NCBI RefSeq assembly: GCF_003627795.1
Contig: NZ_CP032686.1
Coordinates: 62,001 to 126,000, forward strand
DNA: 64,000 nt
Direction of reading: 5' to 3'
Source: Rhizobium sp. CCGE531
Lineage (GTDB): Bacteria; Pseudomonadota; Alphaproteobacteria; Rhizobiales; Rhizobiaceae
Positions 18,803 to 27,915 of the stretch are shown one piece after another. Both the position numbers and the translations under genes were made by a program. Under the pieces are notes generated by a model. That model was not told the DNA's origin. It saw only the letters and a list, made by a program, of their open reading frames with translations, and ran no database searches. Position 1 is the stretch's first letter. Every line of letters begins with the position of its first letter.

Positions 18803-19458
18803 GACTTTGGAACCATCCAACCGGCACCACGGACATTGCGTATGACTTGTTTGTCAAAGCGCCTGCGAATGTAAAAGATCAGCACTTCAACCGCATTGCT
18901 TTCGACCTCCTCTCCCCACCCGTATATTTTTTCTTCCAGTTGCGACCGTGATAAAATCACACCGGGCCGTTCGACAAGCGCCCGCATGAGCGCAAATTCA
19001 CGATAGGGAAGGACTTCTGTCACGCTGTTGTAGGAAAGCTCGTGAGTCGCAAGATCGAGAACAACGCTTGATGTTCCGATCTTCGACGTGGCATGACCCG
19101 CCCGACGTCGGATGACGGCTCGAAGGCGAGCAATGATCTCCGACGGCTCGAAAGGCTTGAGCACGAAATCGTCCGCTCCGAGATCAAGTCCCTTCAGCCT
19201 GATATCGAGATCGTCGCGTGCGGTGATGACGACAATCGGTACGCTCGACCCTCGAAGGCGCGCGTCACGCAACAACGTCAGGCCGTCGGGTGCGGGCAAA
19301 GACAAATCCAGAAGAACTGCTGCATGGGAATCGTCTCTCATCGCCTCCTCGGCCAATCGACCGTCCGCGACCCAGTCGACGGACATGCCGACATCCGTCA
19401 ACGCGCGTCGCAGCCCGAGCGCCAGCATCGGGTCGTCTTCCACAACCAGAATTCTCAT
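18799..19458 (-). CDS. OmpR-family response regulator, QseB/PmrA-like
   Basis: A 219-residue response regulator: the receiver with EDD (7-9), phospho-acceptor Asp in AVLLDLSLPAPDG and Lys in LKPF, then a winged helix (SSVVLDLATHELSYN to the C-terminal NVRGAGWMVPKS). The sequence GADDFVLKPFEPSEIIARL and the output domain are typical of the QseB/TctD branch, unlike the heavy-metal-type regulators elsewhere in the window. It is the first gene of a minus-strand operon with kinase 17501, receiver 16987 and possibly phosphatase 16280. The two glycosyltransferase genes further along the strand may be its targets. Confidence 0.9.
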   Translation of the reverse strand: MRILVVEDDPMLALGLRRALTDVGMSVDWVADGRLAEEAMRDDSHAAVLLDLSLPAPDGLTLLRDARLRGSSVPIVVITARDDLDIRLKGLDLGADDFVLKPFEPSEIIARLRAVIRRRAGHATSKIGTSSVVLDLATHELSYNSVTEVLPYREFALMRALVERPGVILSRSQLEEKIYGWGEEVESNAVEVLIFYIRRRFDKQVIRNVRGAGWMVPKS

Positions 19459-19659
19459 CCGCGTTCAATCTCCCGTGCACTTTCCGAACCCATGAATTCG
19501 AGAATTTGGTTCAGAGTTGGCACCAACCAAAATCACTAAGTCGCATCTAAGAATCGGATGCAACTTTTCCCCCCGCTTAGAACCCGGTGCTAGGCTTATA
19601 CCACAGTGTTCGCGCAGCTGACTTGAGCCTCTGCGCGTAACGCCTTGCTGGTGAAGCAC

Positions 19660-19968
19660 TTACCGGGGAGACAGGGCGAGCGCCGCGATTAGCGCGGCGA
19701 CATGCAACGCCTTTGGATCAGCACTCAGTTCATTTGGAGCCGACGCCATGCGGCCGGATGTTGCTGGAGTGCCGATCGACGGCAAAGGTGATGTGCCGGC
19801 AGAACCGCCGGGACTGTTCGCGCTGGTGCTCTCCGGCGATCGGGCAATAGCAGGCGGCGCGGACGAGGACGGAGTTACAGTGTCAATCGTTTCGCGTCGC
19901 CATTCAACCGTCCTGATAGAGCCAAGGACATCGCTGTCGAAAAAATGATCGCCGAAAATTACATTCAT
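19660..19968 (-). CDS. Possible small protein, Ser/Pro/Ala-rich (uncertain)
   Basis: A 102-residue frame with a low-complexity Ser/Pro/Ala-rich middle and no similarity that I recognise. The only argument for it is that its ATG overlaps the stop of the upstream small membrane-protein frame in an ATGA arrangement, as in coupled genes. It could equally be chance. Confidence 0.22.
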   Translation of the reverse strand: MNVIFGDHFFDSDVLGSIRTVEWRRETIDTVTPSSSAPPAIARSPESTSANSPGGSAGTSPLPSIGTPATSGRMASAPNELSADPKALHVAALIAALALSPR

Positions 19969-20144
19969 GAATATGCGACCAGGAAGAAGGCTATGAAAAG
20001 GCCAGTTGCGAGCAGCAGTGCATATTGCACGACCGTGCCCGCAAGTTTAGCAACAGCGTGCATTGTCGACAGGTATTGATGGCCCGTTCTCGAATTCTGT
20101 CCATGTCTATCAACATAATAGCGATGAATCTGATCAACCTCCAT
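19965..20144 (-). CDS. Possible small single-span membrane protein (uncertain)
   Basis: A 59-residue frame starting at ATG 20144 and ending in a well-formed hydrophobic helix (VVQYALLLATGLFIAFFLVA). The frame continues further upstream to 20570, but that part looks non-coding. No good ribosome binding site is visible. It lies in the otherwise empty 1.2 kb between the regulator at 19458 and the PAP2 gene. A 116-residue plus-strand frame at 20293-20643 also touches the PAP2 start but resembles nothing known. Confidence 0.3.
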   Translation of the reverse strand: MEVDQIHRYYVDRHGQNSRTGHQYLSTMHAVAKLAGTVVQYALLLATGLFIAFFLVAYS

Positions 20145-20645
20145 CCGGTGGCCGACAGGATGCGGCGCGAAACTTAACGCAGAATTATGCGCGTCCAAGC
20201 GAGCTTTCGCGGATAGAGGCCCTAAGTTCTCTCTAATTGTCTGGAATGAACATGCGCTTTGAAGTGATGATGACGGAGATCCGTACCGGTTTATGGCTGG
20301 GAATGAATTCACGACCGAGGTATCGAGCTGTGGCAATCTCCCGAGAAGACGGGAAGCACTGCGAAAACTGTTGAGAAACGATTCTCGAACCTCTTCCTCA
20401 CACAGGAACATCAATCCCCTGGGGCAGGACGTCATCGTCGAGCTTCTATGCCGACCAGAGCAATGTCTGTTTGCCGTCGGGAGACCCTTGGGTGGCTCCG
20501 GCTCGTTCTGCTTGCTGAGAAAGACGATCGCAGATCGTTGCGCCGAATTGCGACTGTCCGATGAGGTCACCGCCTCCGCACAATCTTATTCAATGAACCT
20601 TCTCAATGATGCCTTGAACTGTCTCTTCAAGGCCAGGGTGTGAAC

Positions 20646-21188
20646 ATGGATGTCATTACTACGCGCTGGATCAATAGCTGGGCCGGATGGAATTACACCC
20701 TCGATGCCGTGGTTATTGCATTGACACAATTCGGCGCTCCACTTCTGGTGCTGCTTGTCGTCCTGCAATGGTGGTCTGGCAAGGATAGAAGCCATGTCCG
20801 GCATGCATGCATAGCCAGCGGCCTGACCTTCCTGCTTGGACTTGGCTTAAATCAGATCGTCATTCTCTTCATCCATCGCTTGCGACCTTACGATCTCGGC
20901 GTCACTCATCTCGTCATTAGCCGAAGCACCGACGCGTCATTTCCATCCGATCACGCCACCGCAACATTCGCGATTGCCTTTTCCCTTCTCGCGGAGGGAC
21001 TAAGACGGCGGGCAATCGTCGCTACGCTGGCGGCGCTGCTTATCAGCCTATCGCGTGTCTATGTCGGCACACATTATGTTTCCGACTTGGTGGGTGGAGT
21101 TTTCATGGCCGCGCTGTCGACCGCGCTCGTCCAGGCATTTTATCGCGAAGACACGAAGCTCGATCGCGTGGTGAAATCGATCCTCTAA
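20646..21188 (+). CDS. PAP2-family lipid phosphatase (undecaprenyl-diphosphatase-like)
   Basis: A 180-residue polytopic membrane enzyme of the PAP2 superfamily. All three catalytic motifs are visible: RP at 80-81 (HRLRPYD), PSDH at 100-103, and SR-x5-H-x3-D (SRVYVGTHYVSD, Arg137, His143, Asp147). These form the vanadium-peroxidase-like active site that hydrolyses lipid phosphates on the periplasmic face. Size fits BcrC-type undecaprenyl pyrophosphate phosphatases or LpxE/LpxF-like lipid A phosphatases; sequence alone does not decide. The ATG at 20646 is preceded by AAGGCCAGGG at good spacing; a GTG at 20640 is also in frame. Confidence 0.85.
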   Translation: MDVITTRWINSWAGWNYTLDAVVIALTQFGAPLLVLLVVLQWWSGKDRSHVRHACIASGLTFLLGLGLNQIVILFIHRLRPYDLGVTHLVISRSTDASFPSDHATATFAIAFSLLAEGLRRRAIVATLAALLISLSRVYVGTHYVSDLVGGVFMAALSTALVQAFYREDTKLDRVVKSIL

Positions 21189-21334
21189 TCATGTCAGGGG
21201 GCGGAGAGCCGACGCCAAGCCCCAGATGCGGCGGGCGAACGCTGTTCACACGACCGCAGGGATCGATCCGGCGCTGCTCGGATGCAGGGGATTTCGCCCG
21301 CCGTCAAAGCAAATCCCACCGACCACCAGCTGAT

Positions 21335-21350
21335 CTTACGAAACAGTATA
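21335..21350. promoter_or_regulatory. Operator-like site, near match to TTAC-N6-GTAA
   Basis: CTTACGAAACAGTATA matches the inverted repeat seen at 10343, 10383 and 23322 except for the last base of the core. It lies 81 bases upstream of the small exported-protein gene at 21431. Confidence 0.3.
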
Positions 21351-21430
21351 GCTGAGGCAAAGGCGGGGTAATCAACACCGGCCAGTCTGAGCCGCGGCGC
21401 GACAACGGCGCAGGCATCGGAGATTCATCC

Positions 21431-21808
21431 ATGAAGAAGGCGCTTATCATCGCTTCGCTGGCTCTTACTCCCGCCGTCGCATCCCCCCACCCGGCTACAG
21501 AGGCTGTTACTGCCGTTTCACCCGCACTCGGCGATCTCGCACAATTCGAGGCAATCGCCAACGATACGCTCAAGCTGGTTGAATCCGGCGATATGGCCGC
21601 TGCTGAAAGGCGCATCACCGACTTTAAAGCCGCTTGGGATGCGGCCCAATCGCAGCTTTATCCGCTCAACAATGAAGAATGGAGTGCAATCGACACAGCG
21701 GCCGACGGCGCCATTTCATCACTGGGCGTAAAAGAGCCGAGCCCGGCCGGCGCAAAACTCGCGCTGAAGGAGCTCATCAAGGCCATGCAGAACCCATCGA
21801 TGAAATGA
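21431..21808 (+). CDS. Small exported alpha-helical protein
   Basis: A 125-residue protein with a signal peptide (MKKALIIASLALTPAVAS) and a mature part predicted to be all helical and Ala-rich. It contains FEAIANDTLKLVESGDMAAAERRITDFKAAWD, and similar short periplasmic helical-bundle proteins occur in rhizobia beside two-component systems. I do not know its function. An operator-like palindrome lies 81 bases upstream, and the neighbours are a lipid phosphatase and a COG4705 membrane protein, so an envelope-stress context is likely. Confidence 0.7.
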   Translation: MKKALIIASLALTPAVASPHPATEAVTAVSPALGDLAQFEAIANDTLKLVESGDMAAAERRITDFKAAWDAAQSQLYPLNNEEWSAIDTAADGAISSLGVKEPSPAGAKLALKELIKAMQNPSMK

Positions 21809-22011
21809 GCAGCAATCATCATGATGAGCCTGTGGGGGAGTAAAACCGGTCGTCATCGCTGTCGACGGCGCGATTTGCCGGACAACGTGACCGACTAGCG
21901 GGAAAGGCTCGCCATTACGCCTGATGGCAGTGGTGTGGTCACGACGGCACGTTTGCCGACGGAATGAATTCCCCCGCCGCCTCTCTGCGTTGCAAACTTT
22001 GCCACAAGCAT

Positions 22012-22041
22012 GATGGCCGACAGGGAGCCCTGTCGGCCATC
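22012..22041. terminator. Strong hairpin between convergent genes
   Basis: GATGGCCGACAGG and CCTGTCGGCCATC form a perfect 13-bp stem around GAGC. It sits between the stop of the plus-strand exported protein (21808) and the stop of the minus-strand COG4705 gene (22145), the right place for a bidirectional terminator. No T tract is obvious. Confidence 0.6.
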
Positions 22042-22144
22042 TCGCACGGTGGGCGGGATCTTAACGTCGATGGGCGGCGTTAGGCCGAATTGAAGACCCG
22101 GTCCACGCTGGCGTGCAGCCAAGACAGACGTTCCCACATCGCAG

Positions 22145-22936
22145 TTAATCGCTGTCGAGGATCAATACGTCGTCCCTGCCTTGTCGGCGATTGATGCTCA
22201 TATAGACGACGATGAGGACGATGGCACCGAGAAACAGAACACTGGTGATCGTGGTCCCGAACCCCAATCCCCCATACTCCTTCGGCTGCGAAAGAAGATC
22301 GCCAAACGATGCCCCAAGTGGGCGAGTAAAGATATATGCCAGCCAAAAGGCAAGAATGGCGTTGAGCCTAAAGAGATAGTACCCCAGCGCGACGACGGCG
22401 ATAATCCCGCCGAAGATATAGCCCGTGGTCAAATAGCCGAGATCGAAGCGCTCGGCCACTAGATCACCTGACGAAGTCCCCAGCGCGAATGTAAAAAGAA
22501 TCGCAAACCAATAGAAGATTTCACGCCGCGTCGTGAAGATCGTGTGGATGGACAGTGTTTTCTCGCTCGCGTACCAGGCGCTGAAGGTAGCTGCGAGAGC
22601 GATGCTGAAGACGATCGTTGTTGTCTCGAGCGCGACCCCGAAGTTATCGACGAGGTTATCGCTGACCAATGTGCCGACGACGCTAATCATGACGACCGCA
22701 AGCCAATAGGACCAGGGTACGTATCTTTTCTGTGCGAATTGCAGGACAAGCCCGACTGCCAGCAATCCGCACATTATGGCCGATGTCATCGATAGGCCGA
22801 GGCCGAGATTGACTGCGAGATAGTCAGCCGCTGTCTCGCCCATGGTCACCGCCAGGAGCTTAATAATCCAAAAGTCGACCGTCACGTTGGGAACGCGATT
22901 GAGGGCCGGAGCCGTCGATGCTGTTGTTGAAGACAT
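22145..22936 (-). CDS. DUF347/COG4705 multi-span membrane protein
   Basis: A 263-residue inner-membrane protein with about eight hydrophobic segments arranged as repeats. Each repeat begins with an aromatic and a Gly-Glu or Gly-Asp signature, as in NVTVDFWIIKLLAVTMGETAADYL, REIFYWFAILFTFALGTSSGDLVAERF and FWLAYIFTRPLGASFGDLL. This is the DUF347 pattern of COG4705 proteins, often found next to two-component systems and metal-response genes; transport has been proposed but I cannot state a substrate. It lies 36 bases after the small exported protein at 22973-23227, so the two form an operon. Confidence 0.82.
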   Translation of the reverse strand: MSSTTASTAPALNRVPNVTVDFWIIKLLAVTMGETAADYLAVNLGLGLSMTSAIMCGLLAVGLVLQFAQKRYVPWSYWLAVVMISVVGTLVSDNLVDNFGVALETTTIVFSIALAATFSAWYASEKTLSIHTIFTTRREIFYWFAILFTFALGTSSGDLVAERFDLGYLTTGYIFGGIIAVVALGYYLFRLNAILAFWLAYIFTRPLGASFGDLLSQPKEYGGLGFGTTITSVLFLGAIVLIVVYMSINRRQGRDDVLILDSD

Positions 22937-22972
22937 AGCATCCTCCTTCTTTCACAGGGGCCGCGCCAGATG

Positions 22973-23227
22973 TCACTTGCCCAGGATTTTCATCGCCTGG
23001 GTGAAGAATTCGTCGGCACGCTTGTCGTCGTCGGCGTTGCAACGCTCGATACCCTTTGCTTCAAGATCGGAAATTTTAGCCTTGTCGGCATCGCTCGGTT
23101 TGGTAGAGGCTTCAACTGCGCGCAACTGTTTCAGCATTTCCTCGCATGGCACGCTCGCAGCCAGCGCCGCATTTGTCGAGTAAATGCCGGCCGCAAGCAC
23201 AATGATTGGCAGAAAAAGATTCTTCAT
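22973..23227 (-). CDS. Small exported protein, first gene of a COG4705 operon
   Basis: An 84-residue protein with a signal peptide (residues 1-23, cleavage near ALAAS) and a short helical mature part containing two cysteines (VPCEEMLKQL and GIERCNADDD), which could form one disulfide in the periplasm. The family is not one that I can name. It is co-transcribed with the COG4705 gene, and a perfect TTTAC-N6-GTAAA palindrome lies 95 bases upstream, so it is probably controlled by one of the OmpR-type regulators nearby. Confidence 0.7.
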   Translation of the reverse strand: MKNLFLPIIVLAAGIYSTNAALAASVPCEEMLKQLRAVEASTKPSDADKAKISDLEAKGIERCNADDDKRADEFFTQAMKILGK

Positions 23228-23321
23228 AGGATTTGTCCTGTTGATCGATATTTGTCAGAGGCCCTCAAGGTCAGGCCCGGTCACAGCTAACGTCCAATTG
23301 TCGACCGCACCTGTCCGACAG

Positions 23322-23337
23322 TTTACAGTTTCGTAAA
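23322..23337. promoter_or_regulatory. Operator-like inverted repeat TTTAC-N6-GTAAA
   Basis: TTTACAGTTTCGTAAA has 5-bp arms and the same 6-base spacing as the sites at 10343 and 10383, sharing the GTTTCGTAA core with the first of them. It lies in the divergent region between the exported protein at 23227 and the O-antigen-ligase-like gene at 23707. The rest of this 480-base region shows no gene that I can support. Confidence 0.55.
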
Positions 23338-23706
23338 GTAATAGGCGCGCTCCCGAAGGCGCACGGTCATCTCCCTGGTTCCGGCACGGCAAAAAAAGGG
23401 GCACTAGCGCGGTTGCCGATCGACATTAATTGCTGCCTGGCGGCAAGCCGCCAGCGCCGGCTTCAAAGTGCAGCATCACCGGCGCCGAGCTTGGATCGCG
23501 GAACGGATGGCGTGACGTGCGGGGCGGTAAGGCAACCCGGCGCCTAGAACCCAGTGAAAGGCTAGGGCTGTCATCTCGAAGGAAATTGTCTTCAATCGCC
23601 CGATTTAGAAGACGTGGCGGAATTCAGTGTCAGTTCAAGATCGTGAGTTAACAAGGCCAAGATCGGCCCCGTGGCGAATGATCATTGCGTGTGTGGAAGG
23701 AGAAAG

Positions 23707-25059
23707 ATGAACGGCGAAACCCATTCCCTCGGCTTGACCTCCTTTTCAGATCGGCGTTGGGCTTTCATCGTCGACGGGCTCTGGCTCGCCATAATGTCAG
23801 CTTCCCTGATCGAAAGTTACACTTATCGCTATGCTGGCGGGTTGCTCGTACTTATTTCACTCGTTTTATATGTGCGATCCTCGCCCAGGCCCTCGATCGA
23901 TTGGCGTGGTTGGCTCTGCCTGGCGTGGGGCACCTATGCATTGTTGCGATTTTCTCTTCAATTTGCCCTGCAAAGCGATCATCCGATCGGTGATCGCGAT
24001 CTGCTTTTCCTGATGCCGCTGACCTTTCCGCCTTTCGCATATATTCTGTTCCGATGCTGGACCGATCTTGAGAAACTCATCGCTGTCTATTTCGGCTTTG
24101 CGCTTGTCGTTCTTCTGTGGAGCATGCCGATCGATGCGATTGTCGCGGGCAAGACGATCATTCCGTTAATGCAGCATAATCAAATACATGGTGCAGTTTG
24201 CTGCGGTATGATTTTCATAGGTGCCACATTCTGGCTGCTCTATTATCTGACCGAGGGGGCCGATAGGCGCACGATGCGACTTTACGCTTCCGTTCTTTCT
24301 CCGCTGATCTGCCTGCTTTGCCTTCTTGGGATTTATGGAGCAAAATCGAAAGGTGTCTGGCTTTCGCTCGTTCCGGTATTGCCGATTCTGGCATTTCTGA
24401 CAGTGCGCAGCCTGAAGCGGCGGCTAGCGGTGCCGCTCGTCCTCACCTTCCTTTTGTTGCTTTCCGGCGGCGTCTATGCCGTCAGGGACAATCTCGACCG
24501 GATAGCCGGACCGACGATTTCAGCGACCCTTGTCATGTTCGAGGATGCCGGCGCGACCGAGCCGATCGGTCAAGCTGTCTCCCGATCGATAGAGAACAGC
24601 AGCACGCCGATTGCGATGAGCGAACGCCTTCAGCTCTGGGCAAATGCATGGGAATTGTTTTCCGCAGCACCATTCTTTGGCTGGGGGAGCGAGTGGCTCG
24701 CGCTATGGCCGCATACGCGCTACCCAAACGTCGGATACACTTTCATGCATAACGGTTATCTTGAAATCCTCATCCGACACGGGGTTTTCGGGTTGGCGAT
24801 CTTTGGTGCGATGTTGGCCTGTTTTTGTGACAGCGTCCGGCGCGCGGTCGGTTTGGGGATTATCCCAAGGCACGCCATGCATGCCTATTTTTTGATTCTC
24901 TTCTTTTTCAGCATGACCATCCTGAGCAACTCGAACAACCGGCTGGTGAGTGGTGAGAGCCTGTCGATCCTGACCGCCGCTTTCGCCTTGGCGTGCCAGT
25001 TGAGAATTCGCATGCACACCGGCCTGAAGCCCGCTTCGCATCAAGAAGCCAAAGAATAG
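23707..25059 (+). CDS. O-antigen ligase-like (WaaL/Wzy_C) membrane protein
   Basis: A 450-residue membrane protein with about ten hydrophobic segments and a large periplasmic loop in the C-terminal half. The Wzy_C signature is clear: FGWGSEWLALWPHTRYPNVG then FMHNGYLEILIRHGVFGLAI, including the conserved His-Asn of ligases and polymerases. It would join a polyprenyl-diphosphate-linked glycan to lipid A core or another acceptor in the periplasm. The ATG at 23707 has an excellent AGGAGAAAG ribosome binding site; the longer frame from 23671 does not. No other polysaccharide genes flank it directly, but it fits the lipid/glycan theme of the region. Confidence 0.82.
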   Translation: MNGETHSLGLTSFSDRRWAFIVDGLWLAIMSASLIESYTYRYAGGLLVLISLVLYVRSSPRPSIDWRGWLCLAWGTYALLRFSLQFALQSDHPIGDRDLLFLMPLTFPPFAYILFRCWTDLEKLIAVYFGFALVVLLWSMPIDAIVAGKTIIPLMQHNQIHGAVCCGMIFIGATFWLLYYLTEGADRRTMRLYASVLSPLICLLCLLGIYGAKSKGVWLSLVPVLPILAFLTVRSLKRRLAVPLVLTFLLLLSGGVYAVRDNLDRIAGPTISATLVMFEDAGATEPIGQAVSRSIENSSTPIAMSERLQLWANAWELFSAAPFFGWGSEWLALWPHTRYPNVGYTFMHNGYLEILIRHGVFGLAIFGAMLACFCDSVRRAVGLGIIPRHAMHAYFLILFFFSMTILSNSNNRLVSGESLSILTAAFALACQLRIRMHTGLKPASHQEAKE

Positions 25060-25260
25060 GCCACTCTCAGACGATCGATGGACGACGACCTCATCCCCTA
25101 CACATCAAAACGCCGCTCCGCCGCCCTCCCATAATTGTACTGTAAGTTGAAGTCTGCACCGTCGCCCTCAGATTGGATTGTGTTGTTTGCGACCGCACTT
25201 TAGGAATCGTACAAGTGAGTCATGTCTGCGAGATTGCCAAAGGGGCGTACATCCAAACAT

Positions 25261-27915
25261 TCAGAAATCCCTCAAATACTCTGCGTCGTGCCCTCGTGGA
25301 GGTCTTGCTGCTAGAACTGCCGTCACGATGGCCGCGACCACCAGAGACAAGACGATACCAAGATAGATCCAAGGTATAGACAGTTTTTCGGGTGGTGGAT
25401 CGAATACGCCAGTCAGCAGCTTCACCAGCATCCAGGCCGTCGCTATCCCGGACAGCACGCCGAAAACGACCCCTCCGACAAAAATGAGAAGGCCTTCGCT
25501 CCAGAGAAAGGCCGATAGTTGCGGGCGGGTTGCCCCGATGGCGCTCAGAATGGCGAAGTTCCTGCGCCGTTCGATCAGGCCCAGCGCTAGCATCAGCCCA
25601 CTCGCTGCGGCGGCCATCACCACGGCGAATGTCAGCTCTATCGTCGTCAGGCCGGCCAGATCGACGGCTGTGAGGCTCGAACCGATCAGGTGAGCGGCCT
25701 GACCGATGTCGGTGATTTTCATCGATGGATCGGATGAAACGAGGGTGGACGCTTCCGCGGCGAGGGTTGCCGGGTCGCTCTTGGCCTTCATCAGCACATA
25801 TTCCGAAGCGGTGTCCCCGGTCTTTTCAGCGATGTAGCCGGCATTGGCCACGAGGAACGAATCTTTCGGCGCGGTCGGAAACTCGCGCGCGACCCCGATG
25901 AACTTGAACGGCACCGGATGATATTGATGGTCTCGGGCATCCATCAGCCGCAAGTTGATCGTGTCGCCCTGCTCGAGCTGGAAATCCTGAACCGTCTCTT
26001 CCGACACGAGCACACCGTCCGGCGTTGCGGCCAGCTTGGTGAGTGTGGCGGTCGCGTTGCCGCCGCTGAAATAGGCATCCGAAAGGCTCGTCGCGTGCCC
26101 AATGCGCTGGGGATCAATGCCGTAGAGATCCTGGAGGTCGGATCCGACATAAGCGAAGCGATGCTGCATCGGTTCGGCCGCGGCAGCATCCGGCAAGGCG
26201 GCGAGCGCGGCCAGATGCACATCGGCGGGCTTTTCCAACGTACCGAATACGGTGACATCGGATCCATTTGTAAGTTCTGCGTCCACACGCGACTGTGCAT
26301 TGTAGGTGGCATTGAAAATTGCTGTCGAGATAGCGAATGAGATTGCCAGCGCCGTCATGGCGATGCCTGCCGTGAGCCGGCGGGCCTGCCGGGACAATGC
26401 GGCGGCCACGATAGGCGCGAGCGCACCGCTGGCGGGCCTTATGAAGGTTCGAAGAAGCGCCCCATTGCTCGCGATCACGCTGTTCGACAACCGCAGCGTC
26501 AGCAGCGCCAGGCCAAGCCACAACAAGGCAGGCGCTATGAATGCCTTATAGTCCACGGCCGTCCCCGCGACGCCTTCCGGTGCCAGCACGATCTGATATC
26601 CGGTGCTTGCCGCCTGCCAGAAGAATAGACCCGCCGCCGCAAGTAGCACTACGTCCAGCCACAGGCGCTGCCATACCGGCTCTCCGGCCGCGGCAACCGC
26701 GCGCCGCGCCGCGCTGACTGTATTCACGCGCAAGTCTCGCCAGGCGGGATAAAGATAGGCGGCAAAGCCCGCGACGAGTCCGGCGACGGCCACGAGGCCC
26801 AGGATTGGAGCGGTCGCTCCCGGAATCATGCGCAGCTCCGGCACCAAGGGCCCTAGCCACAACGCTGCCGCAGTTCCAAGCCCCGTACCGGCGACCGCGG
26901 CCACCGTTGCCTCGGTGGCGGACAAAGCGAGGATTGTCGAAGAGGCGGCGCCACGAACACGCAGCAGCGCCTGCTCGATACGACGGCGTGCGGCACCCGA
27001 CGACGTTACCGCGAAGGTCAGAACCAGAGCCAGCGCGACGCCAGGCAGGCCAAGAAACAGAAACAGCACGGAAGCGTAGCGCGCATCTTCGCGCACCGCG
27101 TCGAGGCGGGAGCCTAGATTGTCCGCGACCAGGGCCTGTCCCGCGACCTTTGCTTCCAGGTTCCTTGCGGCGCCGGTGACGAAGGTGAAGGCCGATACCG
27201 GATCCCGCGGCAGGGCTTCGTGAACGAGCCTGACATGCAACTGTTGACGGGTAGTGCCGGGACGCGCCTTCGCCTGAGGATCGAAGGCCTGCTCCCATTG
27301 GGCCAGTGACAGGATGAGCACGTTATCCGGAGGCGCCTGCGGAGCTGCTTGGGGTGGCTGGCCGACCGCCTGGAACAGCGCATCGGCGTCGGGAAGATCG
27401 ACTACGCCGTCCACCGTCACAGTCAGTGGCGGCAAGTCTATCCGCTTGATCGTCACCCGGTCTCCCGGCCCGACATGCAGGTTGGCAGCAGTCTGCTGCG
27501 CAATGAGGACGCCGTCGCGACTGCCGGAAAGGAACCGGACCTCCTTGGCAAAATCGCGCAGATAGTTGTCGTCGAACGCGATCACCTGTCCCGGCCCGGT
27601 CGTCTGGACAGTGTTGCTGGTGCTCGCTTCGAATCCGATGACATCGGCATAGCTTGCCTGGCGCGCCGCCTGGATAAGCGCCGTTTTATCCAATGCCTTT
27701 CGCATCGCGTTCTGATCCGCGCCCGGTACGAGTTGAACCTGCCAGTCGATGGGCACCGCCGATACCGCGCGGGAGGTCATGGAAGCCCCAGCGCTGACCA
27801 GGAACAGCGCCAATATGGCAAGGAGGGCCACCGCAAGCCCGATGCCCACCGCTGAACCCGCAACACGGGCAAGCCGATGGGCAAGGACGCCTCGGATCCA
27901 CAGAATAAACATCAT
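25261..27915 (-). CDS. FtsX-type ABC transporter permease (two FtsX units)
   Basis: An 884-residue permease. It has an N-terminal TM (residues 8-45), a large periplasmic domain, a first three-helix FtsX unit (about 285-400), further membrane segments around 430-500, a second periplasmic domain and a C-terminal FtsX unit (about 755-870, with LGLIERRRNFAILSAIGATRPQLSAF, then a membrane block). Proteins of this type use ATP-driven mechanotransmission to extract or move lipids, lipoproteins or peptides rather than import solutes. It is the last gene of a four-gene minus-strand operon, overlapping the ATPase gene by 4 bases. Confidence 0.85.
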   Translation of the reverse strand: MMFILWIRGVLAHRLARVAGSAVGIGLAVALLAILALFLVSAGASMTSRAVSAVPIDWQVQLVPGADQNAMRKALDKTALIQAARQASYADVIGFEASTSNTVQTTGPGQVIAFDDNYLRDFAKEVRFLSGSRDGVLIAQQTAANLHVGPGDRVTIKRIDLPPLTVTVDGVVDLPDADALFQAVGQPPQAAPQAPPDNVLILSLAQWEQAFDPQAKARPGTTRQQLHVRLVHEALPRDPVSAFTFVTGAARNLEAKVAGQALVADNLGSRLDAVREDARYASVLFLFLGLPGVALALVLTFAVTSSGAARRRIEQALLRVRGAASSTILALSATEATVAAVAGTGLGTAAALWLGPLVPELRMIPGATAPILGLVAVAGLVAGFAAYLYPAWRDLRVNTVSAARRAVAAAGEPVWQRLWLDVVLLAAAGLFFWQAASTGYQIVLAPEGVAGTAVDYKAFIAPALLWLGLALLTLRLSNSVIASNGALLRTFIRPASGALAPIVAAALSRQARRLTAGIAMTALAISFAISTAIFNATYNAQSRVDAELTNGSDVTVFGTLEKPADVHLAALAALPDAAAAEPMQHRFAYVGSDLQDLYGIDPQRIGHATSLSDAYFSGGNATATLTKLAATPDGVLVSEETVQDFQLEQGDTINLRLMDARDHQYHPVPFKFIGVAREFPTAPKDSFLVANAGYIAEKTGDTASEYVLMKAKSDPATLAAEASTLVSSDPSMKITDIGQAAHLIGSSLTAVDLAGLTTIELTFAVVMAAAASGLMLALGLIERRRNFAILSAIGATRPQLSAFLWSEGLLIFVGGVVFGVLSGIATAWMLVKLLTGVFDPPPEKLSIPWIYLGIVLSLVVAAIVTAVLAARPPRGHDAEYLRDF

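Noticed and set aside
20293..20643. 116-residue plus-strand frame ending at the PAP2 start
   Set aside because: The GTGA overlap with the PAP2 frame is suggestive, but the sequence is not recognised and the PAP2 start is better placed at 20646.
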